DNA of 64,000 nucleotides from an uncultured Paracoccaceae bacterium (GCA_947497065.1 CANMEQ010000001.1:572208-636207), one strand, 5' to 3'; positions 19,718 through 29,465 are shown, counted from the stretch's first letter. Numbers and translations are program-made. Notes: generated by a model not told the origin, from the sequence alone.

Positions 19718-20332
19718 ATGGCCGACTTGAAAGACTACAGCACCAATGGCGACATCATCCACGCGCCCGACGGCACGCGTCTCTTTGCGCCCGGTGATCT
19801 CAGCTCCGCATTTTTGATCGTCACAAAAGGCGCCGTTCGTGTCGAACATACCAACAGCGCGGGCAGAACACGGGTCTTGTACCGCGTCGAAGCAGGCGAC
19901 AGCTGCGTTTTAACCACAACCTGCCTGCTGTCCGATCGCCCCTATTCCGGCTGGGGTTATGCGGATGGCGACGTGACCGCCATCGCCATCCCCGCCACCA
20001 GGTTTCGCGCGCTTTTGGCAAACGACCCTGCATTTCAAACCCTCGTCTTTCAACGACTGGCCCACCGCGTGGGCGAGCTGACCGATGTCATCGATGACCT
20101 CCTCGAACACCGCACCGACCTGCGTCTTGCCCGTTGGATCGCAAACCGCGACGCCCCGGTGATCAACATGAAACACCAAGACATCGCCCAAGAACTCGGC
20201 ACCGCACGCGAAGTGGTGTCACGATCCCTCAAAGCATTCGAAGCTTGGGGCTGGATCAAACTTGGCCGTGGCACCGTCACCGTTTTAAACAACTCCGCTC
20301 TCTCCGCCCACGGGCGACCCTCCGCAATGTGA
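19718..20332 (+). CDS. Crp/Fnr family transcriptional regulator
   Basis: cNMP-type beta barrel (GDLSSAFLIVTKGAVRVEHT) and HTH MKHQDIAQELGTAREVVSRSLKAFEAWGWI. Confidence 0.92.
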   Translation: MADLKDYSTNGDIIHAPDGTRLFAPGDLSSAFLIVTKGAVRVEHTNSAGRTRVLYRVEAGDSCVLTTTCLLSDRPYSGWGYADGDVTAIAIPATRFRALLANDPAFQTLVFQRLAHRVGELTDVIDDLLEHRTDLRLARWIANRDAPVINMKHQDIAQELGTAREVVSRSLKAFEAWGWIKLGRGTVTVLNNSALSAHGRPSAM

Positions 20333-20343
20333 CACTGTCACAT
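20327..20343. promoter_or_regulatory. 17-bp perfect palindrome ATGTGACA-C-TGTCACAT
   Basis: Spans the Crp/Fnr stop codon, 52 bp upstream of the next gene. Confidence 0.55.
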
Positions 20344-20394
20344 ACCATGCACCGCTACAGCGCTAGTCATGGCTGATCATTTCACAGGAGAAAT

Positions 20395-20586
20395 ATGATG
20401 ACACGCAATCTCGCCAACTGGGACCGCGCCGCCCGCCTAATCTTAGGCGCCCTCTTAATCCTTCTCGCCCTCACCGGCACAATTGGGGCCTGGGGTTACT
20501 TGGGGCTCATTTTCGTCGCCACAGCTTTCGTCAGCTTTTGCCCCCTCTACCGGATTGTTGGCATAAAAACCTGCTCTGATTGTTGA
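20395..20586 (+). CDS. DUF2892 / YgaP-like two-TM protein
   Basis: TRNLANWDRAARLILGALLILLALTG...FCPLYRIVGIKTC. Confidence 0.88.
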   Translation: MMTRNLANWDRAARLILGALLILLALTGTIGAWGYLGLIFVATAFVSFCPLYRIVGIKTCSDC

Positions 20587-20693
20587 TCACAATCCCGCCA
20601 CAGGGATCGATTGCAGCGCGGCATTGCGATAGTCTGAAACCAACCGCGCTGCACATCAGCCCAACCGTATACACCCTCTAGGCCAAAATCTGC

Positions 20694-21209
20694 ATGTCCC
20701 CTCGCCCTGCCAAAACACCACCCAAACGCCCTATCATAACCCGTCGTCTGGCCCTCACAGGCACTGCCGTGGCCGCTTTGGGCAGCGGCGCGTTTGCCGC
20801 AAACTGGTTCAACCTCACCGGCGATACGACAGCCAGCGGCGCCCTCACCGTGACCGACGCGTTCGAACAGGCCACCGCAGGCCAAATCTACCTGATCGAT
20901 ATCAGACGCCCAGATGAATGGGAGAGCACCGGAGTCGCCCGCCCCGCCCTCCCGCTGGACATGCGTCGCGCAGATTTCGAACAGGCGCTGCGCGCATTGA
21001 CCCAAGACAACCCCGATCGCCCCATCGCCCTCATCTGCGCGCGCGGCGTCCGGTCCAATAGGCTAAACACCCGTCTGCAAGCGGCAGGCTTTGAAAATTT
21101 ACGCGACGTGCCCGAAGGCATGCTCGGATCAGGAGCAGGTCCAGGCTATATCGCCTCAGGGCTGCCTCTGCGCGCTCCAACCTCCGCAGAGCTAAACGGG
21201 CAACTCTAG
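20694..21209 (+). CDS. Rhodanese-like protein with N-terminal signal/Tat-like sequence
   Basis: ITRRLALTGTAVAALGSG; rhodanese LIDIRRPDEWESTG and active-site CARGVRS. Confidence 0.9.
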   Translation: MSPRPAKTPPKRPIITRRLALTGTAVAALGSGAFAANWFNLTGDTTASGALTVTDAFEQATAGQIYLIDIRRPDEWESTGVARPALPLDMRRADFEQALRALTQDNPDRPIALICARGVRSNRLNTRLQAAGFENLRDVPEGMLGSGAGPGYIASGLPLRAPTSAELNGQL

Positions 21210-21267
21210 CGTTCCAGAACCCCCAACACCGGTTGCACGCCCCCACGGCCCGTGCCACGCTTCGGGC

Positions 21268-22842
21268 ATGAACACGCTCGATGCTTTCGCCCCGCTATCC
21301 GCCGCCGAACAAAAACTGCTGGACCAAGCCGCCACCCCCAGTCGCGTCACAATCGGCGACGGCACATTGCCCCCGTCAGACGCCCCCGATCTGCGCATCC
21401 GCGCCGAGCTCATCCGCTTTTTACTGTTGGGCGATTGCGGCGACGTGCGCCTGCACGACAAGGGCATTCGCTTGCGCGGCGCCTACATCACCGGCGCACT
21501 CGATCTTCAGGGCTGCGATTGCGCGCGCGACATCTCCTTGACCGCCTGCCGTGCGACCGACCCGATCAACGTCGTCAACGCACAGCTGCGCGGCCTTCAC
21601 ATCTCCGGCTGTAGCATCGCGGGCATCGCTGCCGACAACGCCGTGTTCACGGGGTCCTTCTACCTGCGCGCGGGCACCCATGTTGCGGGCGAAATCAGCC
21701 TCGCAGGCACCCGAATTGCAGGCGATTTGCAAATCTGCGACGCCACTTTGGTCAGTACCACCCAAGACGCGGTCTTCGCCCCGTCCTTGCGGGTCGAAGG
21801 CTCCGTATTTTTGGGCAATTACCCCTATTCCGACAGCACCACCACACTCACAGCCACAGGCCTGTTGTTCTTTTCCTCCGCCCGGATCGACCATGATTTC
21901 TTCCTGACCAACACCGCAATCTCGCTCACCGAACCCGCTGGCCAAATCGACACCTTCAACGCCACAGAAGAACACGGCCGCGACATGGCGCTCAGCCTCG
22001 CACGGGCGCGAGTCGGCGGAATTTTATACCTCGACGACAATCAAATCACCCGCGGGATCGTCAACCTCGCAGGCGCCCAAGTTGAACGGCTCAAGGATGA
22101 GCCCGTAGGGCCCGGCGCCAACTACCCGATCCGGCTCGACGGTTTCCGCTACACCGACTTTTCCAGACACGCCGAAACCGATCTATCCGCCCGCCTCGCT
22201 TGGTTGGAACGCCGCCCGCCTGACATGCCATTTGTCTCTCAACCTTACGAACAATTGGCCGCTGTGCTCACACAACTGGGCCACCGAAACGACGCACGCA
22301 CGGTTTTGATGCGCAAAGAGGGGCTTTTGCGCGCCGAAAACCGCAAACTGGCCGCCGAAAACAGATCTTACGGGATCCGGTCTGCCTTCTCTTGGGCGCT
22401 GGACCACCTCCTCTATTGGACAATCGGCTACGGCTACCGCCCCGGTCGCGCGGCACTCTGGGCGCTTGTACTAATCCTCGGGCTTGGCGTGTTTTTTGAT
22501 CGGGTTTGGGCGGCAGGCGACATGACCCCAAACGCCGCCCCCATCCTCGTATCCGCCGATTGGATCGCCGCCACGAAATCACACCCCGAAAATCCCGCCG
22601 CATACTGGTCGTCCGTGGGCCAAGGCGGCCAAGACTGGGAAACGTTCAATGCCTTCGCCTATGCCGCAGACCTCGCCATCCCATTGGTAACACTTGGCCA
22701 AGAAACCGCATGGGCCCCCTCCACGTCACGCTCCCCATTGGGGCGGATCGGCTGGGGCCTGCGTTGGTTTGCCAAAACAATCGGCTGGATCGTAACCGCA
22801 TTGGGCGCCGCCGCAATCACCGGCGTCATCCGCAATGACTGA
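21268..22842 (+). CDS. Beta-solenoid-like repeat protein with C-terminal transmembrane helices, function unknown
   Basis: Repeated short beta-coil units (GIRLRGAYITGALDLQGCD, GSFYLRAGTHVAGEISLAGTRIAGDLQICDA), then TM segments near the C-terminus. Confidence 0.7.
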   Translation: MNTLDAFAPLSAAEQKLLDQAATPSRVTIGDGTLPPSDAPDLRIRAELIRFLLLGDCGDVRLHDKGIRLRGAYITGALDLQGCDCARDISLTACRATDPINVVNAQLRGLHISGCSIAGIAADNAVFTGSFYLRAGTHVAGEISLAGTRIAGDLQICDATLVSTTQDAVFAPSLRVEGSVFLGNYPYSDSTTTLTATGLLFFSSARIDHDFFLTNTAISLTEPAGQIDTFNATEEHGRDMALSLARARVGGILYLDDNQITRGIVNLAGAQVERLKDEPVGPGANYPIRLDGFRYTDFSRHAETDLSARLAWLERRPPDMPFVSQPYEQLAAVLTQLGHRNDARTVLMRKEGLLRAENRKLAAENRSYGIRSAFSWALDHLLYWTIGYGYRPGRAALWALVLILGLGVFFDRVWAAGDMTPNAAPILVSADWIAATKSHPENPAAYWSSVGQGGQDWETFNAFAYAADLAIPLVTLGQETAWAPSTSRSPLGRIGWGLRWFAKTIGWIVTALGAAAITGVIRND

Positions 22843-23040
22843 CACACAAAACCGAAAATTTTTGAAGCCGAGCGCAAGGTAAAGACAGGACCTATGTCCT
22901 AGATCATTGACTTAGCTATAGAATTTGGCGCAAAATCTTCCCACACGGTTCCGAAAAAGAAACGGTGCGTTCAGATCACGGGCAAAATCCTTGCGCTGAA
23001 ACCCCATCGTAACATCGGGCAAGCCGTCGCCGGGGGGGAC

Positions 23041-23610
23041 ATGGACACGAATTTCAGACGCATTTTGCGAGAGGCTTCAATGCCGGCGCACGACCGCGTT
23101 GACAGTCTCATCTCTGAGATTGGCGTCACGTCGCGGCGTGGCTTTGCCCAATTCCTCACCCTCCACAAATCCTGTTTCATCACGATGCGCGCCGCCACGC
23201 CCCCTGCGTCAGAGGCTGCACTCAGCCTGTCGGACATGTTGATGCGGATCGACGCCGATCTTGCCATTCTGGACCACCCCCTGCCTGCACCCCCGCAGAC
23301 GACATTGGGCCCGATCGATCCGCTCGCAATCGCATATATGATCGAAGGCTCGCGCATGGGCAGCAAGGTCCTACACCGCAGATGGTCCGCCACCGCCGAC
23401 CCCCTCGTCGCCCAAGCGCAATCCTACTTCTCAACCCCCGCCGATGCAGGCCGCTGGCGCACAGTCTGTGATCAGCTGGCCGCCGTGCCCCTCGACAGCC
23501 CCCGCGCCGATACGATCATTCAAGACACAACAACGCTGTTCGAACTCTTTTATCACTCAGCCCTCTTCTACCGCCACGCTTCCACTGCCCCGACGAAAGC
23601 CGCATCATGA
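23041..23610 (+). CDS. Heme oxygenase-like protein (biliverdin-producing)
   Basis: LREASMPAHDRVDSLI proximal-His region; YMIEGSRMGSKVLHRR; 4-nt overlap with phytochrome gene. Confidence 0.85.
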   Translation: MDTNFRRILREASMPAHDRVDSLISEIGVTSRRGFAQFLTLHKSCFITMRAATPPASEAALSLSDMLMRIDADLAILDHPLPAPPQTTLGPIDPLAIAYMIEGSRMGSKVLHRRWSATADPLVAQAQSYFSTPADAGRWRTVCDQLAAVPLDSPRADTIIQDTTTLFELFYHSALFYRHASTAPTKAAS

Positions 23611-26201
23611 CGCAAACAGCTCCTCACTCCGGTACAACGACCACTGTCGATCTGACAAATTGCGACCGCGAGCCAATTCACCTGTTGGGCCACGTGCAAG
23701 CTTACGGCTGCCTCATCTCCACCTCAGCGGATTTGATGATCAACCACCTGTCGGAAAATTGTCACGCGATTTTGGGTCTCGACCCCAAAGAGGTCGTGGG
23801 CCAGCGCCTGCTCGAGCTGCTCCCCAGCCAAACCATCCACGACCTGCGCTCCAAACTTCAAGTCAGCGGCATCGCAGACGCCGGCCCCAGCCGCCTGTTC
23901 GCCTACGACGTGCTGGAAAACGGCACCTTGTTCGACATCTCAATCCACGCCTCCGGCTCGTCCTATATCTTTGAATTCGAACCCAAAACAGACGCCACCG
24001 GACGCGACGACCTGTCGATGGTGCAACCGCTCATCGCCCGCGTCTCCCGCAAAGACACTGTCAAAACAGCCGCACAAGAGGCCACGATGGCCCTGCAACT
24101 TCTGTCGGGTTTTGACCGTGTGATGGTCTATCAATTCGCGCCCGATGGATCAGGCGAGGTGATCGCCGAACGCCACGCCGCAGGGATGGAACCCTTCTTG
24201 GGCCTGCGTTATCCGGCCAGCGATATCCCTCAACAGGCCCGCGCCCTTTACAAACGCAGCACCCTGCGCCTGATCGCCGATGTCGACGGTGAAATAGCCC
24301 CCCTCGTGCCGCAAAAAAACCCCAACGGCGACCCCTTGGATTTGTCTTTGTCCGTCACCCGCGCGGTCTCTCCGATCCACCTTGAATACCTGCGCAACAT
24401 GGGCGTTGCGGCCTCCATGTCCGTGTCGATCCTGAAAGACGGTGAACTCTGGGGGCTGTTTGCCTGCCACCACCGCACCGCCCGCTACGTCGACTACGAA
24501 CGCCGCACCGCAATCGAATTGTTCGCCCAATTCTTTTCCTACGAACTCGAACGTAAAATCGACGCCGAAATCCGCGACGAAGAACGCAGCGCGCGCACCC
24601 TTCATGACCGTTTGATGATGCGCCTGTCCTCGGGCGGCGATCTGATCGACAGCTTCGAAGACATCGCCGACGAGCTGTCGCAAATCATCAACAGCGACGG
24701 GATCGCCGTCTTCTCCGAGGGCCGCTACACTGCCCGTGGCGCGGCGCCAAATGCCGAAGAATTCAAACGGCTGGTCCGGTTTCTCAATACCGCCCCCACA
24801 GGCAAAGTCTTTGCGACAGACAACCTGATCGCCAATTACCCCGATGCAGAAGCCATTGCCGACAGGGTCTCTGGTCTGGTAGCCGTCCCTATTTCCCGCA
24901 CCCCGCGCGACTATATCGTCTTTTTCCGCCACGAAATTGCACGGTCTGTCCGATGGGCTGGCAACCCCGAAAAACCTGTTCAGCTTGGCCCCAACGGCAC
25001 ACGTCTCACGCCCCGAAAAAGCTTTGACGCCTGGACAGAAATGGTGCGCAACACCTCTGACCCATGGACCGATAGCGATTTGCGCACAGCCGAATCTTTG
25101 CGCATCTCCTTGATCGAAATCGTCCTCAAGCTCACCGATCAGGCCAATTCAGACCGCAAAGCCGCAGCCGAAAAACAAGAGCTGCTGATCGCGGAACTGA
25201 ACCACCGCGTCCGCAACATTTTGAACTTGATCCAAGGCCTCGTCTCGCAAGGCAAAGCCACCACCGACAATCTGCAAGCCTACACGGAAATGCTCGACGG
25301 CCGAATTCACTCCCTCGCCCGCGCGCATGATCAATTGACCCGTCAGGAATGGTCACCCACCGCCCTCAGCAGCCTGATCGAGGTCGAAGTCGATGCCTAT
25401 CTCAACGGTCAAAAAGACCGCCTGATCATCACAGGCGACACCCCGATGCTGGCCCCCGAAGCCTTTTCGACCATGGCGCTGGTCGTACACGAACTGGTCA
25501 CCAATTCGGCCAAATACGGCGCGCTCACCGACCAGTCCGGCAGCGTGCACATCGCCCTCAACATCACCGATGACGGGGCCCTCATGATCCAATGGCGCGA
25601 AAAAGGCGGCCCTCCCGTCCAAGCCCCCACACGCCGCGGGTTTGGCTCCACGATCATCGAACGCACGGTCCCCTTCGAGCTGCAAGGCAAGGTCGAAACC
25701 CGTTTCAAACCAGCAGGGTTTGAAGCCGATATCATGATCCCCTCCACATATGTGACCAAAGGCGCAGCCATAAAAGCGCCTCTTAAAAGCACATCCGAAG
25801 ATGAGACAGCCCCCGCGCCCGAACCTCTCTCCGGCACGGCGCTCGTCCTCGAAGACAATATGGTCATCGCCCTTGATGCCTCAGACATCCTGACGCACAA
25901 CGGCGTGCGCGACGTAAAACTCGCCAGCTCTGTGGCCGAAGCCCTCACCATCATCGAGTCCGAAGACATCAGCTTCGCAACCTTGGACGTAAACCTCGGG
26001 AACCATACCTCCCTGCCCGCGGCCGAAAAACTTGCCGCGCTGAACATTCCCTTTGTTCTTGTTACTGGCTACGGCGACGTAGAAAGCCTGCTCGTGGATT
26101 TCCCAAAGGCGCCCGTTGTTCTCAAACCCTTCACAGGTGAAAGCCTCACCAAAGAAGTGTCCAAGGCGCTGGCCCTCGCTAAGAAAACCTCGGCCAAATA
26201 A
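23607..26201 (+). CDS. Bacteriophytochrome hybrid: PAS-GAF-PHY, HWE-type histidine kinase, C-terminal receiver
   Basis: N-terminal DLTNCDREPIHLLGHVQAYG (biliverdin Cys); LGLRYPASDIPQQARALY; LNHRVRNILNLIQ; IQWREKGGP; receiver VLEDNMVIALD...TLDVNLG. Confidence 0.93.
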   Translation: MTQTAPHSGTTTTVDLTNCDREPIHLLGHVQAYGCLISTSADLMINHLSENCHAILGLDPKEVVGQRLLELLPSQTIHDLRSKLQVSGIADAGPSRLFAYDVLENGTLFDISIHASGSSYIFEFEPKTDATGRDDLSMVQPLIARVSRKDTVKTAAQEATMALQLLSGFDRVMVYQFAPDGSGEVIAERHAAGMEPFLGLRYPASDIPQQARALYKRSTLRLIADVDGEIAPLVPQKNPNGDPLDLSLSVTRAVSPIHLEYLRNMGVAASMSVSILKDGELWGLFACHHRTARYVDYERRTAIELFAQFFSYELERKIDAEIRDEERSARTLHDRLMMRLSSGGDLIDSFEDIADELSQIINSDGIAVFSEGRYTARGAAPNAEEFKRLVRFLNTAPTGKVFATDNLIANYPDAEAIADRVSGLVAVPISRTPRDYIVFFRHEIARSVRWAGNPEKPVQLGPNGTRLTPRKSFDAWTEMVRNTSDPWTDSDLRTAESLRISLIEIVLKLTDQANSDRKAAAEKQELLIAELNHRVRNILNLIQGLVSQGKATTDNLQAYTEMLDGRIHSLARAHDQLTRQEWSPTALSSLIEVEVDAYLNGQKDRLIITGDTPMLAPEAFSTMALVVHELVTNSAKYGALTDQSGSVHIALNITDDGALMIQWREKGGPPVQAPTRRGFGSTIIERTVPFELQGKVETRFKPAGFEADIMIPSTYVTKGAAIKAPLKSTSEDETAPAPEPLSGTALVLEDNMVIALDASDILTHNGVRDVKLASSVAEALTIIESEDISFATLDVNLGNHTSLPAAEKLAALNIPFVLVTGYGDVESLLVDFPKAPVVLKPFTGESLTKEVSKALALAKKTSAK

Positions 26202-26304
26202 CACATGGCGCGCCGCAGTTACGCGGCGCCCACAGCCCCCGGTCTGCGCGCCCGCAGTGCAATCGCGCTGGATTAGTCGCGCAATGCGCCCTAGCGTGGC
26301 GGCC

Positions 26305-27624
26305 ATGACACTTACATTCAGCTCCCAAATCGCCACGGCGCTCGGCCCCGCTCCGCACCAAAATGTCACGATCACAGGCAGCGGCACACTGCCCTCGTGT
26401 TTCGCAACCTCGGACTTTGCCGTAGCCACGCTGGCCGCCGCCGCCTCCGAACTCGCATCCCTCACAAACGCGACCTCCCCAACCGTCAACCGCCGCCACG
26501 CGCTGATGTGGTTCGACATGACCCTGCGCCCCACCGGATGGGACATGCCAAACCTGTGGGATCCTATTGCAGGCGACTATGAAACCGCCGACGGCTGGAT
26601 CAGGCTGCACACCAACGCCCCCCACCATTGCGCCGCAGCCCTGTCTGTCTTGGGCTGCGAGGCTGACCGCGCAACTGTCGCAAAGCAGGTCAAAACCTGG
26701 GCCAAAACAGACCTCGAAACCGCCGTGGTTGCCGCTGGGGGCGCAGCCGCCGCTCTCCATAGCCAAACGGACTGGGCCAATCACCCCCAAGGCCGCGCCG
26801 TCGCTGCAGAACCGCTCATCCATTGGGACCACTACGATCACAACGCCCCGCCCGTAGCACTCGCAGGCCTCAAAGTCCTCGACCTCACCCGCGTTCTCGC
26901 GGGCCCCGTGGCCACCCGCTTCTTGGCAGGCTTTGGCGCAGATGTGCTGCGCATCGATCCGCCCAGTTGGGAGGAACCCGGCGTCGTGCCCGAAGTCACC
27001 TTGGGCAAACGCTGCGCCGGTCTTGACCTGACCCGTCTCGACGACCGCGCCACTTTTGAGCATCTGCTGTCCCAAGCGGACGTGCTGGTCCACGGCTACC
27101 GCCCCGGCGCCCTGTCGCGCATGGGGTTTGACGCGGCCTACATGCGCAAAATCGCGCCCAACCTGATCGACGTCAGCCTCTGCGCCTACGGCCATACCGG
27201 CCCATGGGCCAAACGGCGCGGCTTTGACAGCTTGGTCCAAATGAGCAGCGGCATCGCCCACACCGGCATGCTCCACGCGAAATCTGACCGCCCACGCGCC
27301 CTGCCGATGCAAGCATTAGATCACGGCACAGGCTACCTCATTGCAGCAGCCGTATTGCGCGCCTTGCGCAGCCGCAACACCACTGGCCAAACCGCAACCG
27401 CCCGCCTCTCCCTAGCGCGCAGCGCGGCCTTGCTCACCTCCCACACCGCCCATGAGTTCCACGGCGCGGAATTGCCCCCAACCCCGGAGGACATCGATCC
27501 AGCCGTCGAGCACACGCCATGGGGCCCTGCAAAACGGATCCGTTTTCCGGTCGCTCTCAATGGAAACGGCCCCACATGGCCACAGCCCGCAGGCCCCCTG
27601 CGCCGTCATCCCGCGCAATGGTAG
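26305..27624 (+). CDS. CoA-transferase family III (CaiB/BaiF-like)
   Basis: LAGLKVLDLTRVLAGPVATRFLAGFGADVLRIDPP; CAYGHTGPWAKRRGFDSLVQMSSGI. Confidence 0.92.
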   Translation: MTLTFSSQIATALGPAPHQNVTITGSGTLPSCFATSDFAVATLAAAASELASLTNATSPTVNRRHALMWFDMTLRPTGWDMPNLWDPIAGDYETADGWIRLHTNAPHHCAAALSVLGCEADRATVAKQVKTWAKTDLETAVVAAGGAAAALHSQTDWANHPQGRAVAAEPLIHWDHYDHNAPPVALAGLKVLDLTRVLAGPVATRFLAGFGADVLRIDPPSWEEPGVVPEVTLGKRCAGLDLTRLDDRATFEHLLSQADVLVHGYRPGALSRMGFDAAYMRKIAPNLIDVSLCAYGHTGPWAKRRGFDSLVQMSSGIAHTGMLHAKSDRPRALPMQALDHGTGYLIAAAVLRALRSRNTTGQTATARLSLARSAALLTSHTAHEFHGAELPPTPEDIDPAVEHTPWGPAKRIRFPVALNGNGPTWPQPAGPLRRHPAQW

Positions 27625-27638
27625 CCGCAAACGAAAAC

Positions 27639-27657
27639 GCCCGGCACGAAGCCGGGC
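27639..27657. terminator. Stem-loop between convergent genes
   Basis: gcccggc-acgaa-gccgggc. Confidence 0.6.
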
Positions 27658-27685
27658 ATTCAAATCACATATAAACTGTGTGTCT

Positions 27686-28915
27686 TTACAGGTCTTCTTG
27701 AATGACCTGAAAATCAAGACGGCTGTCGCTCAGCCCCTCAACAGACGTCGCCTCAGACGGCGCGCCAAGGATCAACTGCTCAGATGGAAACCCTTGATTG
27801 ACCAAACGGGTCATCAAAATAACCCCCCGCAAACGACCTGTAGAGGCATCTTCATTCGCCCCAGGTGCCGCGCTGTGCTGCCCAACCAAGCGCAACCGCG
27901 CCTCTGGGCAGTTTGTCGCGATCCGCGCAAGCTGCGCAGCAATTGCCAGATCGTCGTCAGAAACAGTCAAACCGCTTGGTGCATATTCAATAGATGCACC
28001 CTGAACTGCAGCTTCCAACTGCGACACACAGGCCGCCACTTGGAAATTGGTGCCCGCGCTGCCATTTGCCGGTGCTACAAAACGCGCCTGAATAGGTGTC
28101 TCAACAACGGCAAACTCAACCCGACGATCGTAGTAAGACTGCGGCTGTGGGCCACTCACCAAAGAAGGAACGGTATCCCCGCGCCCCACCGCTTGGAACA
28201 GCGACGCATCCACACCAGAGGCCGCAACCCGCGTGATCACCGCTTCCGCGCGATCAAGGCTCAACCGTTGGTTCACAACCGGATTGCCCGACGGATCAGA
28301 ATGCCCAGACACTTCAATCGTCACACCGGGGCACTGCTGCGCCAAAAGGCCCAAAAGCCGCGCCTGTTCAATGCCCGATTGCTCAGCGGTCAAACCGCCG
28401 CTCGGAAAGTACACCCGCGCCTGTGACGCGAGCGATGTCAAATCATCGATACACTGACGGTCGCGGGCCAGATTGGCCTGTGCCGCAGCAAAGAAATCAG
28501 CGTTTACGGGGCCAGCGTCAGCTGGGGCCGTCACCGCAGCAGCAGCGGCAACCTCAACAGCTTGTTCAGCGGCAGGCTCAGCCCCAAGCGCCACTTCCGT
28601 TGCCGCCTGCAGCGTATCTACAGAAAACCCCTGGTTCCGTGTTACTTCAACAGGTGCAGCCACCGGCTCAGGGGCATTGCTCGCCTCCAAAAGCGCGGCA
28701 AGCTGTGCGGCCACATCATCCGCGCTGGCGGTCGACGTTGCAGGCTCCGCAACGGCCACAACAGGCTCAACAACAGGTTGCACGTCCACAGCGGCCTGAA
28801 CCTCTGCGTCATCTCCCCCAAAGGGCAGGTTCAATTTACCAGAAAAGCCGGATCCCACGGCCAAAATCGCGACAGTCGGCGCAATCCACGGTAGATGTTT
28901 TACTATTTTGCTCAT
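27686..28915 (-). CDS. OmpA family protein
   Basis: N-terminal TM, Ala/Val-rich linker, OmpA-like VEVSGHSDPSGNPVVNQRLSLDRAEAVI. Confidence 0.9.
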   Translation of the reverse strand: MSKIVKHLPWIAPTVAILAVGSGFSGKLNLPFGGDDAEVQAAVDVQPVVEPVVAVAEPATSTASADDVAAQLAALLEASNAPEPVAAPVEVTRNQGFSVDTLQAATEVALGAEPAAEQAVEVAAAAAVTAPADAGPVNADFFAAAQANLARDRQCIDDLTSLASQARVYFPSGGLTAEQSGIEQARLLGLLAQQCPGVTIEVSGHSDPSGNPVVNQRLSLDRAEAVITRVAASGVDASLFQAVGRGDTVPSLVSGPQPQSYYDRRVEFAVVETPIQARFVAPANGSAGTNFQVAACVSQLEAAVQGASIEYAPSGLTVSDDDLAIAAQLARIATNCPEARLRLVGQHSAAPGANEDASTGRLRGVILMTRLVNQGFPSEQLILGAPSEATSVEGLSDSRLDFQVIQEDL

Positions 28916-29172
28916 AAGTCCCCCCAAGCAGTTGGTCATTAATATGACTCTTGGCCACGGTGCAGCAGATGCGGCCTACATTTGGATACTGCCATGATAT
29001 ATAGTGGTCAGGCTAGTCCGAAGACCAAGATATTTGCACTTATCCACAGGTTCTTCCCCAAGGTTACCACCAGACCCGTTGCCCATTTGCGCCAAAATCC
29101 GCCCCTTTTCAGGCCGCCACATTTCCACCACAAACCCGCCACGTTCCGACCATGAACCCCTGCTTGGATTCC

Positions 29173-29187
29173 TTAACATCCTATTAA
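29173..29187. promoter_or_regulatory. TTAA-N7-TTAA CtrA-type site candidate
   Basis: ttaa catccta ttaa in intergenic DNA. Confidence 0.3.
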
Positions 29188-29252
29188 TGCGACAAAATCA
29201 GCGGGCTCAAAGACCCGCGCCCAAGGCAGACACAGCACAAAGGAACGGCCCC

Positions 29253-29387
29253 ATGCCAACCCAATCCCCACAACCACAGCCACCGCGCGTGCCCAGCACC
29301 GCCCCCGCGCGCCCTGCACCCCACTCCAGCGCCGCAGCACCTCAACCGGAAAAACCGGTCCTCTTCAAAGATTTCGCCAGCATCTGA
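29253..29387 (+). CDS. Candidate small Pro/Ala-rich protein (44 aa)
   Basis: SD-like aaagga 8 nt before ATG; MPTQSPQPQPPRVPSTAPARPAPHSSAAAPQPEKPVLFKDFASI. Confidence 0.35.
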   Translation: MPTQSPQPQPPRVPSTAPARPAPHSSAAAPQPEKPVLFKDFASI

Positions 29388-29465
29388 GCGCCGCATCTGA
29401 TTCTCTGCCGCCATGTGCCCGGCAAACGCTGGATCATCTAACCGAGACCACTTAAACTCTGCCCC

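Noticed and set aside
20572-20600. Short inverted repeat gattgt-tgatc-acaatc at the end of the DUF2892 gene
   Set aside because: Only 6-bp arms, no U-tract and no supporting context; likely chance.
24150-24932. 260-aa minus-strand ORF opposite the bacteriophytochrome
   Set aside because: Overlaps conserved GAF/PHY coding sequence; no domain signal.
26179-27312. 377-aa minus-strand ORF opposite the CoA-transferase
   Set aside because: The plus-strand protein has clear CaiB/BaiF motifs; the antisense ORF has none.
28423-28917. Gln/Pro-rich plus-strand ORF opposite the OmpA-like gene
   Set aside because: Reflects the Ala/Val-rich linker of the OmpA-like protein read in antisense; not a gene.
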